Below are positions 42,501 through 54,430 of a stretch of DNA of 64,000 nucleotides, piece after piece. The DNA is from Ignavibacteria bacterium. GTDB taxonomy: Bacteria > Bacteroidota > Ignavibacteria > Tepidaquicellales > Tepidaquicellaceae. Location: contig JADJTX010000015.1 of assembly GCA_016710985.1 (NCBI GenBank), positions 62,001 to 126,000 of the forward strand, given 5' to 3'. The position numbers and the translations under genes were made by a program. Position 1 is the stretch's first letter. Every line of letters starts with the position of its first letter. The notes under the pieces are model-generated. The model had not been told where the DNA came from. It made no database searches and was given only the letters and a program-made list of their open reading frames with translations.

Positions 42501-45500
42501 TCTGAAGATTTACATCTTCAAATATATCGAGAGACTGATTTGAGCTGATGACTATGGATTTACCGTTTATCAAAGGCATGAACATTCCCGTTACCGATGC
42601 ATCAAATGTAAATGGCAGATGAATAAAACTTCCTGAGTTAGAGTTATCCTTTGTAATATATTTTGTTTTACTGTTGAGTAGATAGCTCATCAGATTATTG
42701 TGTCCGACTACTACTCCTTTCGGCTTGCCTGTTGAACCGGATGTATATATTACATAAGCCGGATTCTTAGGCTTAATATCCGTCCGGACTTTGTCAGCAG
42801 AATGTTTACTTATCTTTTCCCGGTCATTGTCTGTCACAATGATATCTGTGTTCTCTGTTTTAATTAATTTTGATCTGCTGTTTTTACTGCACACAATATA
42901 GGCTGCGCCTGTGTCTTCAAGCATGTACCTTATCCTGTCTTCAGGATATTCCGGGTCTACCGGAACATACACTCCGCCTGCTTTCAGAATTCCGATTATT
43001 CCTGTAAACATATCAATACTGCGCTCTATGCAAATTGGAACCAACGTCTCTTCCTTTACTCCTTTGCTTCTTAAATAATGCGCCAGCTGATTTGAACGCT
43101 CATCAAGTTCTTTGTAAGTTAATTTTTCATTTCCATATATTAATGCAATGTTTCCGGGAGTTTCTCTTACCTGTTCTTCAAAAAGATCCAGGACTGTCTT
43201 GCCTGTTGAATACTTAACTTTTGTATCATTAAATTCCGTAATTAATTTATTCAATTCAGACTGACTCAAAATGGAAAGTTTACTGACCTTTTCACTTGGA
43301 TTATGTACAATAGAATTTAACAGCTCTTTAAAATGTAGGACCATCCTTTCAGCCGTTTCTTTCTCAAATAAATCTGTGCAGTATTCAACTGTCCCTCTTA
43401 ATCCATCCGGTGTTTCTGTCAGACTAAATGTCAGATCAAATTTAGCTGTATGATGCGTAAATGAAAGTGCTGATAGCCCTGCTTTTCCAAGACTAAGCTG
43501 AGGGACATCCGGTACGTTCTGTAACATCAGCATTACCTGGAATAAAGGACTATGGCTCATATCCCTTTCCTTCACCACCGCATCCACCACCTTCTCAAAC
43601 GGCACATCCTGATATTCATATGCCTTCAGTGTTGTTGCTTTTATTTTTTGAAGTAAATCTTTAAAGCCTTCGTTTCCATTGACTTCACTTCTCAATGCAA
43701 GCGTATTTATAAAGAAGCCTATCAGCCCTTCAAGTTCCTTTTGCTGTCTTCCCGCTATCGGCGTGCCGACACAAATGTTGTGCTGAGAGCTGTACCGGTA
43801 AAGCAAAACATTCAGCGCTGCAAGCAAAGTCATGAAAAGTGTTGTTCCGTTTTCCTGTGATATTTTATTCAGCTTATCCGATATGTCCTTGTCTATTTTA
43901 AAACCTTCAACAGCTCCTTTTATGCTCTGCACTGCCGGTCTGTTAAAATCTGTCGGCAGCTGAAGCGGCTCTGATCCCGCAAGGTTCTCCTTCCAGTACT
44001 CAAGCTTCTTCTCAAGTACTTCGCCCTGAAGATACTTCCTCTGCCACATCGCATAATCCGCATACTGCAATGGCAGCGGCTGAAGCTTCGGCTCTCTTCC
44101 CTCTTCAAATGCTCCGTATAATTCAACAAGCTCCTTCACTATCACCGACGTTGACCAGCCGTCCGAAGCTATATGATGCAGCGTCACCGCAAGTACGTGA
44201 TCTTCTTCACTCATCTTTATAAGTTGAGCTCTTAACATATAATCTTCCGATAAATTAAACGGCGTGCTGATCAGCTGCTTTATGTAACTCTGTAACTTGT
44301 CTTTATCTTTATCCTCACTGTATTCTTTTCCGTCTATTAGTTCTAATTCCCATCCCTCACTGTCTTTGATAAACTGATACCCCACGCCTTCTTCTTCACG
44401 TATCACCGTGCGGAGAACTTCGTGCCGTTCGATTATGCTTCTTAATGATCTTTCCAATGCTTCCGTGTTCAGCTTTCCCGACAATCTCAGCACCGACGGA
44501 ACGTGATACTGAACGCTGCCTTCAAGATGGTCTATGAACCAAAGACGCTCCTGACTGAATGACAATGGTATCCTGTTTGGACGGTCAGTCATTACTTCTA
44601 TCGCCGGCAGTACTTCCGCATCTGACTGAACTTCAAGCTGTCCTGCAAGCAATGCTACTGTCGGATAATCAAAGATATCTCCGATCGGCATCTCTACATT
44701 AAATGCTTTTCGTATCGATGATATTAATCTTACTGCCAAAAGCGAGTGTCCACCAAGCTCAAAGAAATCATCGTGTATGCCTACCTGATCAACTTCTAAA
44801 ACTTCTTTCCATATCTCTGCTAACTTAGTTTCTGCTTCATTACGCGGAGCCGTAAATCCTTCACTCATTATATCAAGTGTCTCAGGATCCGGTAATGCAT
44901 TCCTGTCTGTCTTACCATTTGCGGTTAATGGAAACTCTGTAAGTTCTATCAATACCGAAGGAACCATGTATTCAGGAAGCTTCTCTTTTAAGAAACTTGT
45001 GATTGCTTCTTTATCAAATCCTCTTCCGTTTTCTCTTCCGGTTTCTCTTCCGTTTTCTTTGTCAATGGTTACATAGCCGACTAATCTTCTGTTGCCCTGC
45101 TTATCTTCTCTCGCAAGCACTACTGCCTGAGATACTGACTCACTCTGCTGAAGTACACTCTCGATCTCTCCAAGCTCTATCCTGTATCCTCTTATCTTTA
45201 TCTGATCATCTACACGTCCAATGAAAAGTATATTACCATCCGGTAAATATTTCACAAGATCACCTGTCCCGTACATTAACGAGTCATGTTCATCATCTTT
45301 ATAAACTTTATGAACTTTACTAACTTTATGAACTTTACTAACTTTATGAACTTTTTCAAACGGATCCTCTACAAACTTTGCTTTCGTTAATTCTTCATTG
45401 TTAAAATATCCTCTGGCGACTCCGTCTCCCGATATATAAAGTTCTCCCGGTACGCCTGCCGGACACAGCTGCCTGTCTTTTGTTAAAATGTAAACCTGCG

Positions 45501-48500
45501 TATTCGAGAACGGCTTTCCGATAGGAATGGTATTCGTAAATTTTGTATAGTCTGTTTTTGTGTCAACTTCATGAAGAAGCTTTCCGATAGTTGTCTCCGT
45601 CGGTCCGTAGTGATTGACTACTCTGCAATCTGTACCCGTCTCTCTGATCTTTTCAATCAGCTCCGATTGAAGCGCTTCGCCGCCAAATACCAGCAGCTTC
45701 TTCGGTAACAGTAAGCTTTCATCCGTCACCATCGTCAAAGCTTTCCAGTGTGACGGAACTATCTTTAAGCAATCTATGCTGTGTTCTTTAAAATATCCGT
45801 GTATGTATTCTATGTTGCTTACTGATTCCTTTGTGAATAAATGCAATGCTCCGCCTGTTAATAGCGAACTGTAAATTACAGTATTCCCAAGATCTGTTGC
45901 AATGGTAGAGACTAAAGCAAATGAACGGCTTTCATTTATCCTTATCTTTTCATTTAATCCGAATACATAATCAACAAGACTTCTGTGTTCGATCATCACT
46001 CCTTTTGGCTTACCCGTCGAGCCCGATGTATAGATCACGTATGCTAAATTGTGTGGTGATACTTTTGTCTGAAGATCATCTTTCGGTTCGCCGGTTACTT
46101 TTTCAATCTCTATGACCTCAATGTTTTCTGTAAAAGGTAACTTTGCTATGCTTTGTTTACTGCTTACAATTATTTTAGCTTTGGTATCTTCAAGCATGTA
46201 CCTGATCCTGTCCTGCGGGAAGTCCGTATCGACCGGCACATAGGCTGCTCCCGATTTCATTATGCCAAGCATTCCGATCATCATCTCAATACCGCGTTGC
46301 GCATACAGCGGAACGAGTGTTTCTTCCTTAACTCCTTTGCTTCTCAGATAATGAGCCAGCTGATTTGAACGTTCATTTAATTCAAGATAAGAAAGTTCTT
46401 TGCCTTCAAAAACAACTGCAGCTGCGTGAGGGTGTCTTTTTAACCTGATCCTCGAACAGATCAACTATGCTCTTGTCTTTCGGATAAATTACCGCTGAAG
46501 TATTTATCTCTGCTGACAACTGATGCTCTTCCTCTTTGCTCAGCATCGGCAGAAGACCTATCTTCTGATCCGGATCTTTTATGACTGATCTAAGCAGCTC
46601 TTTGAAATGCTCTGTCATGCGGCTTATCATCCGCTCCGAATACAGATCCGATCTGTACTGAACCGATACCATCAGACCGTTTGGAGTTTCATTTACAAAA
46701 AATGTTATCTCAAACTTCGATACATTATTCTCAAATGCTTCCGTACTCATCCGTACCCCGCCAAGCTGCAGCTGCGGAACCTCAGGTGTATTATGCAATA
46801 CCAGCATCACCTGAAACAGCGGGCTTCTGCCCGGATCTCTGTCCTTCACTACCGCATCTACCACTTTCTCAAACGGAACTTCCTGATGTGAGTATGCATC
46901 AAGTGTCGTCTGCTTTACCTGTTGAATGAATTCTTTAAATGTTATGTCATTGCTTACTTCACTTCGCAGAGCAAGTGTATTTACAAAGAATCCGATAAGA
47001 TTTTCGATCTCCTGCTGCGGACGGTTGGTAATGGAAGTTCCTACTGATATGTCACTCTGTCCGCTGTACCTGTATAGCAGCACATTAAAAGCTGAAAGCA
47101 AGGTCATGAACAATGTACTGCCCTGCTGACGGCTTAATTCATTAAGTCCGTCTGCTGTTTCCTTTTCAACCTTAAAGCTCTGAGTTGTGCCGCTGTTTGT
47201 TTTCACGCTTGAGCGCATGAGATCAGAAGGAAGATGTAAAACTGAAACTCCGTCCAGTTTCTTTTTCCAGTAGTCAAGCTTTTTATCTAATACCTCTCCC
47301 TGCAGATAATTCCTCTGCCATATCGCAAAGTCTGCATACTGAAGTTTCAAAGGTGTTAACGATAAAGGATTACCCTCTTCATAAGATCTGTAAAGTTCTG
47401 TTACTTCCTTTACTATGATCGGCATTGACCACGCATCCGACGCTATATGGTGCATCGTTACTACAAGTATGCTCTCATCTTCCTTAAGAGTGATCAGCTC
47501 TGCACGAAGCATATAATCTTTTGACAAGTCGAAAGGTATGTTGATAAGCTGCTGTATGTAATCCTTCAAAAGCTGTGCATCATCCTTAAAAACCGTACCG
47601 TCTGTGATTCCTAACTTCCACTCATCTGTACTCTTGATATGCTGATAAGGGCTGCCGTCTTCCTGAAGGATCACCGTACGGAGCACTTCGTGACGGCTGA
47701 TGATCTCACGCAATGAATATGTTAACGCTTCTGTATTTATTTTACCTTTGAATCTTATAATGCTGGGAAGATTATAAACTAAACTTCCTTCAAGCTGATC
47801 AATAAACCACAGTCTTTCCTGACTGAAAGATAAAGGAACATATTTCGGTCTGTCCTGAACTGATTCAATCGAAGGGAGCAATTGGTTGTTCATTTGCTCC
47901 TGCAGTACCTGAGCAAGTTCACCAATAGTCGGATTCGAAAATAATTCTTTTACAGCAATTTCCAGTTTGAGCTCTTTACGGATTGCAGAGATCAATCTCA
48001 TTGCAAGCAACGAGTGACCGCCTGATTCAAAAAAATCATCTTCAATTCCTGCCTTCTCAATATGCAATATATCCTGCCATATCACGGCCAGCTTCTCTTC
48101 GAATTCATTTCGGGGTGCAATATATTTATTACTTATCTGCTCTGCTTCAGCAACAGATGGTAATACTTTTTTATTTATTTTCCCATTCGGAGTCAGGACA
48201 AAATGCTCTGCTTCAACCCATAGAGATGGGATCATATATTCAGGCAGTCTACCGCGAAGGTATGAGATCACTGAAGACTTATCAAACGAATCCAGAGGAA
48301 TTACATAACATACCAAAGTCTTGTCACCTGCTTCATTTTCATGAACTACAACGGCTGCCTGACTTATCATGCCGCTTTCCTGAAGTACATTCTCTATTTC
48401 GCCTAACTCAATTCTATACCCTCTTATCTTCACCTGCTCATCTTTTCTGCCCAGATATTCTATACTGCCATCAGACAGCCATCGTCCCAGATCTCCGGTC

Positions 48501-51239
48501 TTATACATCCTCGTTCCGGATTCTTTACTGAAGGGATTATTTATAAATCTCTCTTCTGTCTGATCCGGACGATTTAAATACCCGCGGGATAAACCCGCGC
48601 CGCTTAAACATATTTCACCGGGCACACCTATAGGAACTATCTGCTCCCGTTCATCCAGTATATATGCTTTACGATTATTTAAAGGATATCCAATCGGTAT
48701 GGAACCATCGATCTTCTTATCAGTAATTCTGTAAGTCAGAGAGAATGTAGTATTTTCAGTCGGTCCGTATCCGTTAATTATTTCCATGCCCGGGTATGCC
48801 TGCCTTAACTTTTGAATATGATACTCCGACAGTTTCTCACCTCCTACTAAGATCGTTTCCAATCCTGAAAACAAAGTGATATCTGTTTCCAAAAGCTGAT
48901 TAAACCAACTGGAAGTAAACCACATCCGGTTTATTTTTCTCTTTATTATTTCTTCCTTTAGCTGATCAATTTCCAGTAGTATTTTTTCCGTGCATAATAC
49001 TAATTGTCCACCGTTTAAAAGCATGCCCCAATACTCGAAGGTTGTAGCGTCAAATGATGATGAACCTGTAGATAATAGTTTGTCGTCCTTTGTTAATGTA
49101 ACATAATCAATCCCTTTGACAAGGCTTACAACATTTTTCTGTGTTACGGTCACTCCCTTTGGTCTGCCTGTAGATCCGGATGTATAAATTACATATGCTA
49201 AATTATCAGGTTTTACATAAGTCTGAGGATTTTCTTTTTTCATCTGACCTATATCTGCCCGATCCTCATCCAATAAAATTGTTTCGGAATTATTTAATAC
49301 TGATAATTTCGATTTAACAAAACTGCTTGATAAAATAATATTACTGCCTGTATCTTCGATCATGAATCTAATCCGCTCTTCAGGATACTCAGGATCTATT
49401 GGAACATAAACGCCGCCTGCCTTTAATATACCGAGAATAGCAATGATCATGTCCGGTGACCGCTCAATGCAAAGTGAAACAAATGTTTCTTCTTTTACTC
49501 CTTTACTTTTTAAATAGTGCGCAAGCTGATTTGACCTTTCATTCAGTTCATTATAAGTAAGCTCCTGATCTTCAAATACCAGCGCAACAGCATTAGGCGT
49601 CTTTTCTGCCTGCGCTTCAAACAGTTCTATAATTGTTTTGTCGTCAGGATACTCTGTATCATTATTATTAAAATCAATGAGCAGTTTATCCTCTTCAGCT
49701 TTAGAGATCATTCGCAGATTTATTATCTCATGATCCGGGTTTTGTACAATTGAGCTGAGTAATATTTTAAAATGTTCCAGCATTCGCTCTACAGTATGCT
49801 CAGTGAACAGATCAGTATTGAACTCAACAGAACCGGCCAATCCTTTAGATGTCTCATTCAAACTAAATGACAGATCAAACAGCGCTGTTGTATGGTCATG
49901 ACTTTCCCTGATAAACTGTATCTCGCCCAGATTAAGAACAGGTATGTCCGGTGTATTTTGCAGGACAAACATTACCTGAAAGACAGGATTCCGGCTCATG
50001 TCTCTTTTTTTTACCACAGATTCTACTATTTTTTCAAAAGGAATTTCCTGATGATCAAAAGCATCAAGCGTAGTTTGACGGACCTGCTTTAACAATTCTG
50101 AGAATGATGAATCCGGTTTCAGTTCAGTTCTTAAGGCAAGAGTGTTTATGAAAAACCCGATGAGCCCTTCCAGCTCATACTGATTTCTACCGGCTGTTCC
50201 TGTGCCTACACAAATGTCAGCCTGATTACTGTACCGGAAAAGCAATACTTTCAATGCAGCAAGAGTAGTCATGAACAGTGTACTCTCATTCTTCTGAGCC
50301 AAAATTTTTAATGCAGATGTAACATCTTTATCAATATTAAATGAAGCAACAGCGCCTCTGTTACTCTGAACGGCAGGACGCGGATGATCGGTTGGCAATT
50401 GCAATGGTGTTACATCCTTAAGCTTCTCTTTCCAGTAGCTGATCTTTTTTTCAAGAGTTTCTCCCTTGCAGATATTTCCTCTGCCATAATGCAAAATCGG
50501 CATATTGTATTTTCAATGGCTCTAATTCCGAAGGCTGGCTTTTTATCAGTGAGTCATAAATTGCGGTAACTTCTTTTACTAAGATAGAAATTGACCAGCC
50601 ATCAGAAGCTATGTGATGTAAGATCACAATTAATATATGCTCTTCCTCTTCAAGCTTGATCAATACTGTTCGCAGCATAAAGTCTTTTGTTAAATCAAAC
50701 GGAGCCTTTATTAATTGCTGTGTGTATTGACTAATGTAATCGCTATCATCTTTAAATTTTGAGCCGTCAATTACAGGAAGCTCCCAGTCATCTGACTGCT
50801 TGACAATCTGATAAGGTACCCCATCCTCTTCGAGAAATATCGTTCTGAGAACTTCATGACGGTTTACAACTTTCCTGAAAGATTGCTCTAAAGCTCCTTT
50901 GTTTAACTTTCCTTTCAATCTGTATATTGCAGGTATGTGATACTGCAGGCTGCCCTCTAAACGGTCTACAAACCATAGCCTTTCCTGACTGAATGATAAC
51001 GGGATCAGCTGAGTATTTTCTCTGTCAAAAATGCTGATTTTAGACTTACCGTTTTTACTCCTTTTATTGTCCCTTAAAAATTCAATTATTAATGCTTTAT
51101 TATCTTTTAATTGACGAAGAAGGTCCTTATCAATATCCTTATTCTTTGGAAGTTTTAATTGCAGCTGCTCCCCAACCAAAAGTATATCAATGCCGTTCTG
51201 CTTCGCTAAATATAATAAATCAATAACAGTGTTAGTCAT
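29424..51239 (-). CDS. NRPS-B: six-module nonribosomal peptide synthetase with terminal thioesterase, interrupted
   Basis: About 7270 residues, the second synthetase of the operon, starting 33 bp after NRPS-A. Order: TubC-like docking domain, C-A-T, C-A-T, C-A-T-E, C-A-T, C-A-T, C-A-T-TE. Open pieces: 50451-51239, 46406-50503, 36484-46464, 36206-36487, 31100-36136 and 29424-31088. The breaks are: an extra G near 50460 (leucine-glutamine-glycine region); an extra G at about 46431 (ggg against gg in the paralogous copy near 35352); a missing A near 36486 (paralog 47568); an in-frame TAA at 36206-36208 where the paralog has TTA; and near 31095-31115 a one-base loss plus an in-frame TGA. Predicted residues added: Val, Asp, Asn, Asn, Asp, Leu. 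The C-terminal TE releases the chain. All core motifs are otherwise present, so the gene looks functional apart from these breaks. Confidence 0.9.
32510..36668 (-). repeat. Near-identical 4.2-kb NRPS block, copy 1 (module 5 to C of module 6)
   Basis: Nearly base-for-base equal to 43568-47752. The block runs from the middle of one condensation domain through A and T to the middle of the next, so it is an exact one-module exchange unit. It differs at scattered bases, in repeat content near 33958-33981 and 34223-34276, and by a nonsense base and one deletion. Confidence 0.85.
33570..36765 (-). other. NRPS-B module 5: C-A(Asp)-T, near-copy of module 2, doubly interrupted
   Basis: Condensation domain (about 35420-36765, HHIASDAWSM again with Ala for Gly). 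It contains a one-base deletion near 36486 and an in-frame TAA at 36206-36208. Adenylation domain (about 33825-35395) code D-L-T-K-V-G-H-I-G-K, Asp. Carrier LGGHSLLAVRL. It is nearly identical to module 2 over about 4.2 kb, so assembly through this part is suspect. Confidence 0.8.
34223..34276 (-). repeat. 9-bp tandem array in an adenylation domain (module 5)
   Basis: Six units of tttatgaac (one tttactaac) on the plus strand, coding on the minus strand for KVH/KVS tripeptides in a loop before GTGDLVKYLPDG. Confidence 0.9.
36820..39945 (-). other. NRPS-B module 4: DCL-type C-A(Asn-like)-T
   Basis: Condensation domain with LYRLSGLQQGMLFHSLYD entry and YHHILFDGWSLQ, the class that follows an epimerization domain. 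Adenylation domain (about 37070-38580; SYTFDASVTGIFMPL, NEYGPTEATVG) with code D-A-T-K-V-G-E-V-G-K, Asn-like. Carrier domain DLGGHSLDAISL. Confidence 0.8.
39890..42118 (-). repeat. Near-identical 2.2-kb NRPS block, copy in NRPS-B (end of A-T-E-start of C)
   Basis: Nearly identical to 54373-56612. It covers core motifs A7-A10 of the adenylation domain, the carrier, the whole E domain and the first codons of the following C domain. It carries the HHxxxDG to HYxxxDG change at 40983. Confidence 0.85.
40020..44585 (-). other. NRPS-B module 3: C-A(Asn-like)-T-E, with altered E motif
   Basis: Condensation domain (about 43230-44580, HHIASDGWST). Adenylation domain about 41695-43200 with FDASVTGMFMPL and NEYGPTETTVG; code D-A-T-K-V-G-E-V-G-K, eight of ten positions as in the Asn code DLTKLGEVGK. 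Carrier FFELGGDSIITIQV is of the type that precedes epimerization domains. The E domain (about 40030-41390) starts LLPIQQWYLDGSD and reads IIVHYLAVDGVSWR: the second His of HHxxxDG is Tyr (codon at 40981-40983). The near-identical copy in NRPS-A reads HHLAVDG. The residue may therefore stay in the L form, although the following condensation domain is of the type that accepts D residues. Confidence 0.85.
45021..45056 (-). repeat. 12-bp tandem array near the end of an adenylation domain (module 2)
   Basis: Three units of ctcttccg(g/t)ttt coding for (E)(N/T)GR tetrapeptides between IDKENGR and GFDKEA. The corresponding site in module 5 (33958-33981) has two units. Confidence 0.85.
45298..45351 (-). 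repeat. 9-bp tandem array in an adenylation domain (module 2)
   Basis: Six units (tttataaac, tttatgaac, tttactaac alternating) coding for KVH, KVS and KVY tripeptides at the same site as in module 5, but in a different order of variants. Confidence 0.9.
47880..51239 (-). other. NRPS-B module 1: docking-C-A(Val)-T
   Basis: Residues 1-60 (NTVIDLLYLAKQNGIDILLV..LKLPKNKDIDKDLLRQLKDN) resemble the TubC N-terminal docking domain, which joins consecutive NRPS subunits. The LCL-type condensation domain (about 49700-51010) has LPLSFSQERLWF-type entry and HHIASDGWSI. The adenylation domain (about 48155-49640) gives the ten-residue code D-A-F-W-L-G-G-T-F-K, one change from the classical Val code DAFWIGGTFK; Val or another branched aliphatic residue is predicted. 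The carrier domain has FFESGGHSLLA. This is the only A domain of the window of this type. Confidence 0.8.
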
Positions 51240-51272
51240 TTGTTAAATAATTAAGAGTTGCTGTCATTTCAA

Positions 51273-54200
51273 TTAGATAATTAATTTTTCGTATTCAGCT
51301 GAATCTTTTTCCTCGTTGTAAATATTTATATTTATTTCTATGTATTTGCTAAGGTCGCTAATATTCGTAAATTTAAATAAATCTTTAATGGCTAATTCTA
51401 TCTCCAGTTCTTTGAGTATGGCTGAGATCACTCTCATCGCAAGAAGCGAGTTGCCGCCAAGTTCAAAGAAATTATCGTAAACTCCAACCTTCTCTAAATT
51501 TAGAAGCTCTTTCCATATACCGGCTAATTTTTCTTCAAGCTCATTTCTTGGCGCAACATATTCATTAGCTCTTGTCAGCTGAACTTCCAATTTCATGAGT
51601 TTTTTCTGTCAACTTTACCGCTTGATGTGAGCGGGATCTCATCAAGTATCACGAATTCTGCCGGTATCATGTAGTCAGGAAGATTTTTTCCGAGATAACT
51701 CCTTAACATAACTGTATCAAGGTCTGCGGAAATTTTTCCCGGTTTATAGAATCCAACTAACTTTCCGTTTTCCGGAACTCCATTATAAACAACTGCTGCA
51801 TCTTCTATCAATGAATGTTCTTTCATCAGACTTTCTATTTCTCCAGTTTCAATTCTGTGACCGGCTATTTTTATCTGATCATCAATCCGTCCAAGGTATT
51901 CAATGTTTCCGTCCGGGAGCCAGCGCGCCAGATCACCGGTTTTATAAATTCTGTCTTCATCATTTTTACTAAATGGATTCTTAATGAACTTTGAATCGGT
52001 TAATTCAGGCAAGTTTAAATATCCGCGCGCAAGCTGAACTCCTCCGACACATAACTCTCCTGAGGCTCCTTCAGGAACTGCATTAAGATCTTTATCGAGT
52101 ATGTAAACTTTCACATTTGCTATCGGCTTACCGATTGTCACTGAACCATCCTGTAATACAGGATTATCCGTATTTGTAACGCAAACAGAATTCTCTGTCG
52201 GACCATATGCATTGAATACGCGAACACCTGCAGTTTGCAGCTCTGTAGCCAGTGCTGCATTCAAAGGCTCACCTGCGGAGATCATTGTCCTGATGTTTTT
52301 TAAACTTTCCTTTATCATTAACTGATATGAAGACGGTAATGTCGCAACATCGATATTCTGATTCCTGATAAGCGCTGCCATTGATTCTATTGACAATAGA
52401 TCTTCTTTTCGCGGTATGATTAAGTTTGCTCCGCTCAATAATGTAGTATAAATTTCCCAGCAGGATGCATCAAAACCAATTGACGAAAACTGAAGAACAT
52501 TCATGCCGGATTGAATACCAAGATATTTGATCTGACTTGTTGCTAAATTAACGGCTCCTCTGTGTTCTATTTTTACACCTTTAGGTCTTCCTGTTGTACC
52601 TGATGTATAAATTACATAAATAAGATTTACAGGCAGCGCTGAGTTTTTCAGATTACCGGATGATTGACTGCTGATGTTTACTGACTCTGTATTCACTTCT
52701 ATGATCTCAACACCTTTTAGCGCAGGTAATTTTGATCTGCTCTCTTTACTGCTCAGTATGAGCATTGCTTCAGTATCCTCAAGAATGTATTTGATACGCT
52801 CTTCAGGATATTCGGGATCAACCGGAACATAAGCTCCTCCTGCTTTTAGAATACCAAGTATCCCTATGATCATTTCTTTACTTCTCTCAATGAATAACGG
52901 CACAAGCATTTCCGCTTTCACTCCTTTGCTTTGAAGGAAATGTGCCAGCCTGTTTGACTGCTCGTTTAGTTCTCTGTATGTTAATCTTTCATCATCAAAA
53001 ACAAGAGCCGAACTCTCCGGTGTCCTGATTACCTGCTCTTCAAACAATTCAAACACTGTCTTATCCTCGGGATAATCTTTATCTGTTTTATTAAACTCTT
53101 CAAGCAATCTGTACTCCTCTGACCCGGACAGGATTTTTATTTCTCCAAACTTTAAGAATTCATTTGATATTAACTGATGCAATACATTCCCGAAATGACT
53201 GCTGATATCCCTCACATATTTCTCAGACATTAACTCCGGTTTATAATTAAACCCTACGCTGATTCGATCTGATTTATTTACTAAAACTAAAAAAGGATAA
53301 TTACTCTGCTCTTCCAGTTTTACATTCTCAACTTTCAGATTCCAGTTTTTAGATTTTACAATATCACTGACAGGATAGTTTTCAAATACTAAAATACTGT
53401 CAAACAGATCACCCTGTACTTCTGACCATTTCTGAATTTCCTGTAATGAAACATATTGATACTGACGTGTCGTTACCTGACTGTCCTGCAGATCACGCAG
53501 CCACTGCGCTGCTTCCATGTCTTTGCTGAATACTGCATGCAGCGGGATTGTATTGACATACATTCCTACCCTCTGCTCAATTCCCGGAAGATCTTCCGGA
53601 CGGCCTGAAACAACAATTCCATAAACAACATCATCATTCCCTGTATAACGGTGTAAAAGATAAGACCAGACTCCCTGCATTAAAGTATTTATTGTGATAT
53701 GATTCTTTTGTGAATATTCTTCCAGTTTAGCTGTGACTGTTTCATTAAAATTCAAATTTACTGTTTCATAATTTCCGGAACCCTTGGTTCTCAGCTGTGT
53801 CTTTCTTATAAACGGTAGCAATGTACTTCTTTCAACACTTTTCATGTATTCACGCCAGTAATTTTCCTGATTGAACTTATCAATTCGGTCTAAATATTTT
53901 ATATAATCTTCAAACTTGTCTTCTTCTTTTGTAATGAGCTCTTTGCCTGATGACAGCTGTTCATAAATACTCAAAAATTCTTCCATTAATATCTGCATCG
54001 ACCAGCCGTCAAATAATAAATGGTGAGATGTCCATAACATTCTGTATCGTTCATCACTCATCCGGATAAATCCTATGCGCATCAAAGGCGCTGATTTAAG
54101 ATCAAATCCCTTCCGTCTGTCTGATTTTTCATAATCTTCAACTACTACTGACTTCAATTCAGAATTCATATCTCTGAAATCAAGAATGGTTACCGGCATC

Positions 54201-54430
54201 TCTGCTTCACTATAAACACACTGAACAGGCACACGGAATGCATCATAATAAAATCCGCTTCTTAAAATACTGTGAAGTTTTAATAAATGATTCCAGCTCT
54301 TTGATATAATTTCCAGATCAGGATTGATCAGTTCACAGCTTAATTGCTCAATGTATGAATCATTATCCCTATCATACAAAGAATGAAACAGCATCCCCTG
54401 CTGAAGTCCGCTCAGCCTGTATAAACCTTC
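51273..54430 (-). other. NRPS-A last module: DCL-type C-A(Phe)-T
   Basis: Condensation domain LYRLSGLQQGMLFHSLYD with SHHLLFDGWSMQ. Adenylation domain (about 51600-53065; GFDASCWEIYTTL, NAYGPTENSVC) code D-A-W-T-I-A-A-V-C-K, one change from the GrsA Phe code DAWTIAAICK. Carrier FFELGGNSLLAMRV in the piece after the frameshift at about 51600. Confidence 0.85.

Larger units (their letters stand above)
43568..47752 (-). repeat. Near-identical 4.2-kb NRPS block, copy 2 (module 2 to C of module 3)
   Basis: Partner of 32510-36668. Identity stops at the left within the C domain upstream of the Asn-like A domain of module 3, and at the right within the C domain after module 1. Confidence 0.85.
44640..47855 (-). 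other. NRPS-B module 2: C-A(Asp)-T
   Basis: Condensation domain about 46500-47850 with HHIASDAWSM (Ala in place of the usual Gly of HHxxxDG). The adenylation domain (about 44885-46475) contains ATDLGNTVIYSSL and NHYGPTETTIG; its code D-L-T-K-V-G-H-I-G-K is the classical Asp code. Between core motifs A6 and A7 it carries the tripeptide repeat KV(H/S/Y). Carrier domain FFELGGHSLLA. The stretch from mid-C through A and T to the next C is nearly identical to module 5. An extra G near 46431 breaks the frame at the start of the A domain. Confidence 0.85.

Noticed and set aside
46406..50503. Separate synthetase genes at each open-frame piece of the NRPS region
   Set aside because: Breaks fall inside C and A domains, and paralog comparison shows single-base differences; the only convincing gene starts and stops are 51239, 51273, 29424 and 29401.
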